Assembly (NCBI GenBank): GCA_947175305.1
Contig: CAMWMO010000043.1
Coordinates: 1 to 8,233 of the forward strand
Source of the DNA: an uncultured Lachnospiraceae bacterium
Lineage (GTDB): Bacteria > Bacillota > Clostridia > Lachnospirales > Lachnospiraceae
DNA length: 8,233 nt
Direction: 5' to 3'
Shown here: in pieces, positions 1-7,100 of the stretch
Layout of the letters: every line of letters starts with the position of its first letter
How positions within the stretch are numbered: the first letter of the stretch is position 1
The notes under the pieces: generated by a model
The model's input: the letters and a program-made list of their open reading frames with translations, nothing else
What the model was told of the DNA's origin: nothing
Database searches by the model: none
Translations under genes and position numbers: made by a program

Positions 1-188
1 CTGATGCCATTGATGCCTGCGCGAAGGAGTATGAGGCTCTGCAAAACAATGTGACCAGCGCAGCAAAGAGAGGTTATGTGGATCAGATAGTGGAGCCGGC
101 AGATACCAGAAAATATGTGATCGGTGCATTCGAGATGCTTTCCTCCAAGACAGAGGGCCGGCCTGAGAAGAAACACGGCACGGTTTGA
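1..188 (+). CDS. mmdA: Acyl-CoA carboxyltransferase, C-terminal end (methylmalonyl-CoA decarboxylase alpha / propionyl-CoA carboxylase beta / 12S type), 5' truncated by window
   Basis: Only the last 61 codons are present, read from base 3 to the TGA at 186-188. The visible peptide has the usual end of the biotin-dependent acyl-CoA carboxyltransferase family: an AAKRGYVDQIVEPADTR segment, in which this family normally has Gly-Tyr-(I/V)-Asp-x-(V/I)-Ile/Val-Glu-Pro, then an AFEMLSSK helix and a KHG-x-x C-terminus. In the family this subunit moves a carboxyl group between a CoA ester (methylmalonyl-, malonyl- or glutaconyl-CoA) and biotin. Acyl specificity cannot be read from this fragment; methylmalonyl-CoA/propionyl-CoA is my preferred guess because a pump subunit, a biotin carrier and a 5S-like subunit follow. 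It is the first visible gene of the operon, 63 bases before the likely oadG start. Family assignment is firm; substrate is inference. Confidence 0.85.
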   Translation, partial: DAIDACAKEYEALQNNVTSAAKRGYVDQIVEPADTRKYVIGAFEMLSSKTEGRPEKKHGTV

Positions 189-206
189 TCGTTTCGCAAA
201 TATAGT

Positions 207-228
207 ACCTGCGGCTTTATGCGCAGGT
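207..228 (+). other. Intergenic RNA hairpin between mmdA and oadG
   Basis: Bases 207-213 (ACCTGCG) pair perfectly with 222-228 (CGCAGGT), leaving an 8-base loop. No T-run follows, so it does not look like an intrinsic terminator. An ATG at 219 falls inside the loop and has no Shine-Dalgarno sequence, which argues against it as the oadG start. A role in mRNA processing or stability inside the operon is possible but is inference. Confidence 0.5.
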
Positions 229-251
229 TACGGAAAGGCATGTGTATAAGT

Positions 252-977
252 ATGAAAAAACTATTGGTAATATTAGGGATGATTACCTGTATGGCTTGTC
301 TTGCAGCGTGTGGTCAGGAGGAAGCGGTGAGCGGTCCCATCAGTGAGGAACAGGCGATACAGATTGGTACGACTATCGTTGATCAGATGAATGCGATTGT
401 GGCCGGAAATGCTGTTGAGCAGTACGCGGATCAGCCTATTCTCTACAACGGTTTTATTGGCTGGCAGGATGCGCTGGAGGATATCGGCACCTACGAGGGG
501 ACAAGCGGCGGTTCCGTTTCCTTTGATGATGACGAGGTGGTGATCAACGTTGAAGTTCTCGGTTCCTCGCATAACGCGACGGTAGAGATCATTCTTGACA
601 GCGCGCTGGTATCTTATATGGGAATCACGACCAACGTGCATTACTCTACGGGAGAGATCATGGTAAAAGCCGGTATGAATACCCTGATCGGTATGGGTAC
701 CGTGTTTGCGGTATTGATTCTGATCAGTCTGATCATATCCTGCTTCACATTCATTTCCAAATTTGAGCAGAAGCAGAAGACGGAGGCACCTGCTGCGGCA
801 CCTGCAGCTGATCCTGTGGTGGAGCAGATCGCAGAGAAGGAAGAGCTCTCCGACGACACAGAGCTTGTGGCAGTCATTGCGGCTGCAATCGCGGCCTACG
901 AGGGCGCGGCGTCCACGGATGGTTTCGTGGTGAGATCCATCAGAAAATCTAATAAGAGCAAATGGCAGAATGCCTAA
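252..977 (+). CDS. oadG: OadG-family gamma subunit of sodium-pumping decarboxylase, with extracytoplasmic lipoprotein domain
   Basis: A 241-residue protein if started at ATG 252 (MKKLLVILGM...). In-frame ATGs at 219 and 240 are possible, but 252 gives a clean lipoprotein signal peptide: Lys-Lys, a hydrophobic core, and a Leu-Ala-Ala-Cys lipobox with Cys20 as the lipidated residue. The Shine-Dalgarno is weak (GGAAAGG at 232-238, a rather long 13 bases away). Residues about 21-140 form an unrecognised, probably extracytoplasmic domain. Residues about 144-168 are a transmembrane helix, followed by a Lys/Gln-rich turn, an Ala/Pro linker (about 178-187) and an OadG-like tail with ELVAVIAAAIAAYEG and FVVRSIRKSNKSKW. 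In this family the gamma subunit holds the complex together, contacting OadB through the helix and the carboxyltransferase through the cytoplasmic tail. Classical OadG is roughly 80-90 residues with no lipoprotein domain, so this is an enlarged version. Family call is good; the role of the outer domain is unknown. Confidence 0.85.
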   Translation: MKKLLVILGMITCMACLAACGQEEAVSGPISEEQAIQIGTTIVDQMNAIVAGNAVEQYADQPILYNGFIGWQDALEDIGTYEGTSGGSVSFDDDEVVINVEVLGSSHNATVEIILDSALVSYMGITTNVHYSTGEIMVKAGMNTLIGMGTVFAVLILISLIISCFTFISKFEQKQKTEAPAAAPAADPVVEQIAEKEELSDDTELVAVIAAAIAAYEGAASTDGFVVRSIRKSNKSKWQNA

Positions 978-997
978 GATCATAGGAGGATATCAAA

Positions 998-1378
998 ATG
1001 AAAAATTATACAATTACCGTAAATGGCAGCGTATATGATGTAGTGGTGGAAGAGGGAGCGACAAGCGGCGCACCTGCAGCGGCAGCACCTGCGGCACCTA
1101 GAGCAGTTCCGAAGGCAGCGCCTGCACCCACAGCGGCGGCTCCTGCAGCAGGCGGCGCTGCCGGCAGTGTGAAGATCGAAGCCGGTGCGGCAGGTAAGGT
1201 GTTCAAGATCGAGGCCAATGTTGGTCAGGCGGTGAAGAAAGGTGACGCTGTTGTGATTGTTGAGGCTATGAAGATGGAGATCCCTGTAGTGGCTCCTCAG
1301 GACGGTACTGTAGCCAGCATCAATGTGGCAGTAGGCGACGCTGTAGAGGCAGGCGCACTTCTTGCAACATTGAACTAA
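998..1378 (+). CDS. Biotin carboxyl carrier protein (1.3S / GcdC-MmdC type)
   Basis: A 126-residue free-standing biotin carrier. Residues 1-18 form a short beta-strand start (MKNYTITVNGSVYDVVVEE). Residues about 21-56 are an Ala/Pro flexible linker, and about 57-126 are a biotinyl/lipoyl attachment domain. The biotinylated lysine is Lys92 within EAMKMEI (codon 1271-1273). The carrier swings carboxybiotin between the carboxyltransferases and the OadB pump. The segment before the biotin hairpin reads EAGAAG (61-66), where many carriers have Ala-Pro-Met-Pro-Gly. The start is well supported by AGGAGG at 984-989, 8 bases upstream. It follows oadG by 20 bases and is separated from oadB by 60 bases with a hairpin. 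Biotinylation would need a BirA-type ligase encoded elsewhere. Very confident in the family; the symbol is left empty because gcdC, mmdC and similar names depend on substrate. Confidence 0.95.
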   Translation: MKNYTITVNGSVYDVVVEEGATSGAPAAAAPAAPRAVPKAAPAPTAAAPAAGGAAGSVKIEAGAAGKVFKIEANVGQAVKKGDAVVIVEAMKMEIPVVAPQDGTVASINVAVGDAVEAGALLATLN

Positions 1379-1386
1379 TCATGGGA

Positions 1387-1406
1387 AGAGCGTTCCAGGA
1401 CGCTCT
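1387..1406 (+). other. Intergenic RNA hairpin between biotin carrier gene and oadB
   Basis: Bases 1387-1393 (AGAGCGT) pair perfectly with 1400-1406 (ACGCTCT) around a 6-base loop. The downstream bases (CTCTGAAACT) contain no U-tract, so full termination is unlikely. It lies between the carrier stop and the oadB Shine-Dalgarno (1425-1430). It could act as a 3' stability element that keeps the soluble carrier message more abundant than the membrane subunit message, or as a weak pause site; both are inference. Confidence 0.55.
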
Positions 1407-1438
1407 CTCTGAAACTAAAACTACAGGAGGTTAAAAAA

Positions 1439-2584
1439 ATGTATGTAGCTGAGACGCTTAACAATCTGATACATCAGACTGCCTTCTTTAATCTGGAAGT
1501 CGGAAACTATGTGATGATTGTCGTAGCACTTGTATTTCTATATCTGGCCATCGGCAAGGGCTTTGAACCGCTCTTATTGGTGCCGATCGCGTTCGGCATG
1601 CTGCTTGTGAATATCTATCCGGATATCATGAAAGAGGTCGGAGAGGGCGGCGCAGGCGGCGGTCTGCTGTATTATTTTTACTTGCTGGACGAGTGGGCGA
1701 TCCTGCCGTCCCTGATTTTTATGGGTGTCGGCGCTATGACGGATTTCGGTCCGCTCATTGCGAATCCGAAGAGTTTTCTCTTGGGTGCGGCGGCACAGTT
1801 TGGTATTTTCGCAGCATACTTTGGTGCGATCTTCTTAGGATTTAACGATAAGGCGGCGGCAGCTATCTCCATCATCGGTGGTGCGGACGGCCCGACATCC
1901 ATTTTCCTGGCAGGTAAGCTGGGACAGACCACATTGCTGGGACCGATCGCGGTGGCGGCATATTCTTATATGTCACTGGTGCCGATCATACAGCCGCCCA
2001 TTATGAAGCTTTTCACCACGGAGAAAGAGAGAAAGATCAAGATGGGGCAGCTTCGTCCTGTCAGCAAGCTGGAGAAGATCCTCTTCCCTATCGTGGTAAC
2101 CATTGTGGTTTCTCTGATCCTTCCCACCACAGCGCCCCTTGTCGGTATGCTGATGCTGGGTAATCTGTTCAGAGAGTGTGGCGTGACAAGACAGTTGACG
2201 GATACGGCGTCCAATGCGCTGATGTATATTGTGGTTATCATCCTGGGTACTTCCGTAGGTGCGACCACCAGCGCGGAAGCATTCCTGAATATGGATACTA
2301 TCAAGATCGTTATTTTGGGACTTATCGCCTTTGCATTTGGTACGGCGGCAGGTGTGCTCTTCGGTAAGCTGATGTGTATCGTTACCAAGGGCAAGGTGAA
2401 TCCGTTGATCGGTTCCGCCGGTGTGTCTGCGGTGCCTATGGCGGCCAGAGTGTCACAGAAGGTAGGTGCGGAGGCAGATCCGACCAACTTCCTGCTGATG
2501 CATGCTATGGGACCTAACGTAGCAGGTGTTATTGGTACGGCAGTTGCTGCAGGTACCTTTATGGCGGTATTTGGAGTATTCTAA
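1439..2584 (+). CDS. oadB: Sodium ion-translocating decarboxylase beta subunit
   Basis: A 381-residue, very hydrophobic protein, close to the usual length of GcdB/MmdB-type beta subunits. It decarboxylates carboxybiotin and couples this to Na+ export across the membrane. The re-entrant region carries [12 protein letters not shown] with Asp150, matching the essential Asp203 of Klebsiella OadB. The second conserved region, [17 protein letters not shown], gives Asn321, Gly325, Ser330 and Arg337, matching Klebsiella Asn373, Gly377, Ser382 and Arg389. All key residues are therefore present and the pump looks functional. Membrane segments are spread along residues about 24-60, 88-132, 165-185, 214-240, 260-280, 288-312 and 358-380. 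AGGAGG at 1425-1430, 8 bases before ATG 1439, supports the start. The next gene, oadA, follows after 24 bases. Residue equivalences are from my knowledge of the family. Confidence 0.96.
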   Translation: MYVAETLNNLIHQTAFFNLEVGNYVMIVVALVFLYLAIGKGFEPLLLVPIAFGMLLVNIYPDIMKEVGEGGAGGGLLYYFYLLDEWAILPSLIFMGVGAMTDFGPLIANPKSFLLGAAAQFGIFAAYFGAIFLGFNDKAAAAISIIGGADGPTSIFLAGKLGQTTLLGPIAVAAYSYMSLVPIIQPPIMKLFTTEKERKIKMGQLRPVSKLEKILFPIVVTIVVSLILPTTAPLVGMLMLGNLFRECGVTRQLTDTASNALMYIVVIILGTSVGATTSAEAFLNMDTIKIVILGLIAFAFGTAAGVLFGKLMCIVTKGKVNPLIGSAGVSAVPMAARVSQKVGAEADPTNFLLMHAMGPNVAGVIGTAVAAGTFMAVFGVF

Positions 2585-2608
2585 ATAATAAATTAGGAGG
2601 ACAATATA

Positions 2609-4045
2609 ATGGCAGAACAGAATAAAAAGCCGGTTGGAATCATGGAAACCGTTCTTCGTGACGCACATCAGTCTCTGATCGCGACCAGAATGCCTACCGA
2701 GAAAATGCTTCCAATCGTAGATACAATGGATAAAGTCGGCTACCATGCAGTAGAGTGCTGGGGCGGCGCTACCTTCGATGCGTCTCTTCGTTTCCTGAAG
2801 GAGGATCCGTGGGAGAGACTCAGAAAGTTAAGAGATGGTTTTAAAAATACCAAATTACAGATGTTATTTAGAGGCCAGAATATTCTGGGCTACAGACCTT
2901 ATGCGGATGATGTGGTGTACTCGTTTGTTGAGAAATCCATTGCAAATGGTATCGATGTCATCAGAATTTTTGACTGCCTGAACGATATCAGAAACCTTCA
3001 GGCGGCGGTAGACGCGACCAACAAGATCAAGAAGCAGGAGGGCAGAGGCGAGTCTCAGATCGCGCTTTCCTATACGCTGGGAGATGCCTATACATTAGAG
3101 TATTGGGCAGATATGGCGAAGAAGATTGAGGAGATGGGTGCAGATTCCATCTGTATCAAGGATATGGCGGGTCTGCTCGTTCCCTACAAAGCGGCTGAAC
3201 TTGTAAAGACGTTAAAAGAGAGCACAAAGCTTCCGATCCAGCTGCATACACACTATACTTCCGGTGTGGCGAGCATGACCTATCTGAAGGCGGTAGAGGC
3301 AGGCGTGGATGTGATCGACTGTGCAATTTCTCCTTTTGCGCTGGGTACTTCCCAGCCGGCGACAGAGGTTATGGTGGAGACCTTTAAGGGTACAGAGTAC
3401 GATACCGGATATGATCAGGAAATTCTGGCACAGATTGCAGATTACTTCCGTCCTTACCGTGAGGAGTGCATCGAATCCGGCCTGATGAGCACCAAGGTAC
3501 TCGGCGTTAACATCAATACACTGCGCTATCAGGTTCCCGGCGGTATGCTGTCTAACATGGTAAGCCAGCTGAAGGAGCAGAAGGCAGAGGATAAATATCA
3601 GGATGTGCTGGAAGAAATCCCGAGAGTTCGTAAGGATTGCGGTGAGCCGCCTCTGGTTACGCCTTCTTCGCAGATCGTTGGTACGCAGGCAGTATTTAAC
3701 GTACTGATGGGCGAGAGATATAAGATGGCAACAGGGGAGTTCAAGGATCTGCTTCGCGGTAATTATGGACAGACGGTTAAGCCTATGAGCCAGGAAGTAA
3801 TCGACAAGGTTATCCCCGGAGAGCCGCGTTCTACCGCTCGTTCCGCTGAGGCGACCGGTCACACAGAGCCGGAGCTTGCAGGTCTGGAAGCAGAGATGAA
3901 GGAATGGAAACAGCAGGATGAGGATGTACTGTCCTACGCACTGTTCCCGCAGGTGGCGATCGACTTCTTCAAGTACCGTCAGGCACAGCAGGAGAAAGTT
4001 GATATGACTCAGGCAGATACTAAGAATGGGGCTTACCCTGTATAA
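2609..4045 (+). CDS. oadA: Oxaloacetate decarboxylase alpha subunit / transcarboxylase 5S-type carboxyltransferase, without biotin domain
   Basis: A 478-residue carboxyltransferase. Residues about 5-275 form an HMGL-like TIM barrel and about 290-460 the conserved PYC/OADA carboxylase domain. Metal and active-site residues are visible: Asp18 in the RDAHQS motif, Lys184 in CIKDMAG (the lysine carbamylated in 5S), and His213 and His215 in QLHTHYTSG. The reaction is carboxyl transfer between oxaloacetate and biotin, giving pyruvate and carboxybiotin, or the reverse. The protein ends at about the length of transcarboxylase 5S (around 500) and lacks the C-terminal biotin domain of Klebsiella OadA, which fits the separate carrier gene at 998. 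AGGAGG at 2595-2600 lies 8 bases before the ATG. It is the last gene of the operon; a terminator-like hairpin follows within 25 bases. Whether it serves as decarboxylase, transcarboxylase or both cannot be settled from sequence. Confidence 0.95.
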   Translation: MAEQNKKPVGIMETVLRDAHQSLIATRMPTEKMLPIVDTMDKVGYHAVECWGGATFDASLRFLKEDPWERLRKLRDGFKNTKLQMLFRGQNILGYRPYADDVVYSFVEKSIANGIDVIRIFDCLNDIRNLQAAVDATNKIKKQEGRGESQIALSYTLGDAYTLEYWADMAKKIEEMGADSICIKDMAGLLVPYKAAELVKTLKESTKLPIQLHTHYTSGVASMTYLKAVEAGVDVIDCAISPFALGTSQPATEVMVETFKGTEYDTGYDQEILAQIADYFRPYREECIESGLMSTKVLGVNINTLRYQVPGGMLSNMVSQLKEQKAEDKYQDVLEEIPRVRKDCGEPPLVTPSSQIVGTQAVFNVLMGERYKMATGEFKDLLRGNYGQTVKPMSQEVIDKVIPGEPRSTARSAEATGHTEPELAGLEAEMKEWKQQDEDVLSYALFPQVAIDFFKYRQAQQEKVDMTQADTKNGAYPV

Positions 4046-4046
4046 T
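4041..4046 (+). promoter_or_regulatory. Possible -10 box (TATAAT) overlapping the oadA stop codon
   Basis: A perfect TATAAT overlaps the last oadA codons. No good -35 lies 16-18 bases upstream (the region reads ATACTAAG), and the TG is directly adjacent rather than one base away, so it is not a standard extended -10. If used, transcription would start near 4053 and give the surface-protein gene a leader of about 90 bases containing the whole 4070-4124 hairpin. Weak candidate only. Confidence 0.2.
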
Positions 4047-4069
4047 GAGGTATAAAGCGTAAATTGATG

Positions 4070-4124
4070 ATTGCGGACCAAGCCTTTCTATGTAGATGGG
4101 AAGGGGAGGTTCGCAATAATTTTT
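4070..4124 (+). terminator. Rho-independent terminator (or leader attenuator) after oadA
   Basis: Bases 4070-4079 (ATTGCGGACC) pair with 4108-4117 (GGTTCGCAAT) over 10 pairs, one of them G:U. The apical part can pair further (4083-4089 with 4098-4104, two of the seven pairs being G:U). The stem is followed by AA and five T residues at 4120-4124. This has the shape of an intrinsic terminator ending the decarboxylase operon. The next gene starts only 17 bases after the T-run, so the element may instead, or also, control read-through into the surface-protein gene. Confidence 0.7.
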
Positions 4125-4141
4125 AGCAGATGAGAGGATAG

Positions 4142-7100
4142 ATGATAGTGTTTAAACGGTTTTTAACATTTGCATTGGCAGGAATTTTGGTATTTGAGAC
4201 ACCCGCGACGGCGTATGCCGTCCAGCCAGGTGGAGGGATAGAGACAATAAATGAGGCTGATAATCTGGCTCTGGAAGACGGGGCAGATGGAAATATAGAT
4301 GATTCATTGGATCAAACAGGTGAAACTGAAGAAACGAATACAGGAGATCCTTCGGATGATTCCGATAAGAGTGATGGCGAAAAAGGTGCTGATAACAACG
4401 ACGGGGCCAGCGATATCGGTAACGGTGCCGGCAGCGACGATTCCGATAACAGCGAGGAGAACGGGTCTGATGGCGATGCGGATCATGCGGAAGACAGCGG
4501 TGATGATACTGATGGGGTATCCGGTGAAGAGCCAGGAGATGACACCGGGTCGGAAGATGCTTCCGTTTCAGAAAACGATCTTTCTATCTCCGAGAATACT
4601 ATGTTTGCTGTGGCGGATGTTGAAGCCGTATCCCCGGCGGAGAACGCTATTACCGAGATCTCCTATGAGGAGGCAAAGAATAACGGTGTGACGATCAATG
4701 CGCCTGACAGCCGGGAGAGCAGCGCATGGTATTCTTTTACGGCGCCCAGAGCGGGGCGGTATGCCTTCTATACGGACAGCGTGGATTGTGAGGGCACGGG
4801 TTACATCTATGTCAATCTGTACACAGCGCCTTCTGACAGTACAAGGAATCATTGGGCACATTTTGATCCCAACGGAAACACATTTGTAGATTACTGGTAT
4901 CTGTGGATCAGTACTGATTATATGGAAGCCGGGGAGACTGTCTATATTGAAACTTATGTAAAAGACAAGGCAGGCAGAACGTTTACGATAAAGGTTTCCG
5001 ACCAGACCGAAGCTGAGGCGGATGCAGACGGCGTGAGCAGTCTGGTGCTTGAGAACGGTGACAGGCTTACGTTCAAGGCACAGGCGGGGTGTGAGCGGCT
5101 GCGGTTTCATGCGGATGCCGACTATGTGGACAAGAGCAATGAAGGCAGGTATTTTATACGGCCATATTGGGGGCCAGCGGATCACAGTGAGGGAGATCAG
5201 GATGTAGGCGACGTTAGTTTGACTTCCGGGAGAAATATTTATCTCAGAGCACTTGGTGGGCGCGAGGGCGAGGTAGAGTCGGGATCAGTGGCACAGGACA
5301 CGGCTTACGATGTTTCCTATATGGTCATGTATACTCCAGAGGAAGATTTACGCAAAGCGCAGTTTGTGGCTCTGCTTTCGGGTACACAATGCGTTACCAA
5401 AGAAAAGGGAACGGATGACTGGCTGTATATTCATGATAACGAATGTACGGATCATTCTATCGTGTTGGATGTGGAGCCGTTTCCTTCACAGGGAGGGAGC
5501 AGTAAGAATATTTACTGTTATTATGCTCCGGCGGACGGGACAGAGCCGGAACAGTTCGTACTGGTCGACAAATATAAGCGTTATGAGTTTACGCAACTGC
5601 GTGCGGGGACAGAGTATCGGTTTGATTTCCGGACAAGCGAATGGGGAGAGACGCTTAAGTCGGTCACTTACCGGACTACGGGAACGCCGGTGGAAATAAA
5701 GGTTTATGATTATGACATTCATGTAACGGAGGATTTTAAGACGCTTGCAGTGCGGGCGAAGACGAATTATCAGGGAACCGGCGTGGTTTATCTACGTGGC
5801 AGTGTTGTAGATGCGCTGGGAAGAAAATCTTCGTTGAGTGGAAGCATGGTGCCAAACGTTGTGAATGAGCAGGAAGTAGAACTGCGTTGTGGTTCGTTTA
5901 TCGGATTAGAGAGAATTTTCCTGTCTGGAGAAACATATCGGGCGGAGATCTGGATTGAGTTTGAGGAAGAGTGTATTACTACAGAGCATCAGGTCATTTC
6001 ATTCAGCACGCCGGAGAACGCGGTTTATGGAGAAGATGACATTACTTTGCATGTGACGCAGGACAGTGAGGTTAAGACTACGGTCAACTGTGAGTTTCAG
6101 GTGCCGAAAGGAGCGCAGCCCTATTATATATTTTACCGATCCGTAGGTGAGACAAGGTATAGTAGTAAGTCGGTAACAGTAGATTCCGAGTACAAGGGAA
6201 GTGTGTCAATCGAAAAACTACCGTGTGACATGAAATATGAGTTTGCACTGTGTACCGGCGGCTTTATGAAATGTTGTACTCTGGACATAAATGAGTCCGG
6301 AATCGGATTGGAGAGGGTGGAAGATAAGGATACAGACTTCGAGAGTCCATATGACTTCACCCATACATACCGGCTCTCGGGAACAAAAGAAGAACTGTCT
6401 GGAGAGTATTACCTGCAGCTTCAGTATGTCAGTGCGGACAAATGGAATGGCAGGTATAGCTATAGAGATGTCGGGTCTGCGGTATGTCTCAACGAGGCGA
6501 GTCAATATCAGACGACCTTTTCCAGCGCAGGAAATACCACTCTGTGGCTTGAACCGGGGGAAGAATATTATCTGTGCTGGCTGGTGGGTAGATCTAAGAA
6601 TGTAACCAGAGACAATGCGGAATGCTGCCTGTATGAGAAACTGACCACGCCTTCCGCTGCTCCTCTGCAGATCGAGGAGAGCGGCTATATGGAGTACCGG
6701 GTGACATTGAATGAGCAGGATGTTGCCGGTATGAAAGCGCATGACAGAAGCAGGGCATTCAAAGCCTATATCAGAAGGGAAGGCGCCTCCTCTTATACGG
6801 AGTATCCTTCGAATTATACTTTCAGTGCGGCGAATAACTACAGCTGTATTCTGACAGGATTGAACCTTGCGTTTAACAGCCGATATCAGCTGGTTATCGG
6901 GAGTGGGACGGAGTTTAGAATTGCGGAAGGTATTCTGGTTACCGGTGACGATGGACAGAAGCTCAGGATTGATTCCGTGAATGCTCTGGTGACTGTTGCC
7001 GAGATTACCTACACGATACAGGGCATTGATCCGGATAAAAAGCCGCTTTTGATCCTGTATTTCAGAAAGTCGGGCAGTGCGGAATGGGAGCGGAAATATT

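Noticed and set aside
201..206. TATAGT as a -10 box for an internal promoter before oadG
   Set aside because: The bases 17 upstream (GCACGG) do not resemble a -35 element, and a gap of only about 60 bases inside an operon needs no new promoter.
219..251. Earlier ATG starts (219 and 240) for the OadG-family gene
   Set aside because: ATG 219 lies in a hairpin loop with no ribosome binding site, and ATG 240 has almost no space after GGAAAGG. Both would add charged residues before the MKK lipoprotein signal.
273..983. Long minus-strand frame opposite oadG
   Set aside because: Its translation is rich in Arg, His and Cys with no motif, signal or ribosome binding site. It is a shadow of oadG.
1067..1165. 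GC-rich GCACCTGCAGCG-like repeats in the biotin carrier gene
   Set aside because: They simply encode the Ala/Pro linker normal for biotin carriers. A similar short linker in oadG has the same explanation.
1966..2487. 173-codon minus-strand frame opposite oadB
   Set aside because: It mirrors the conserved OadB pump motifs on the other strand and has no family resemblance of its own.
3212..4081. 289-codon minus-strand frame opposite oadA
   Set aside because: It lies opposite conserved OadA sequence, is rich in Arg, Leu and Cys, and its start would sit within the terminator hairpin region.
4101..4132. Strong Shine-Dalgarno-like AAGGGGAGG in the hairpin followed by ATG at 4130
   Set aside because: The distance is about 20 bases, and the ATG opens a frame of only three codons before TAG.
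4299..4691. Plus-strand frame rich in Arg/Met/Ile inside the surface gene
   Set aside because: It is an out-of-frame reading of the GAT/GAC-rich acidic region. The 4142 frame is open throughout, with a signal peptide.
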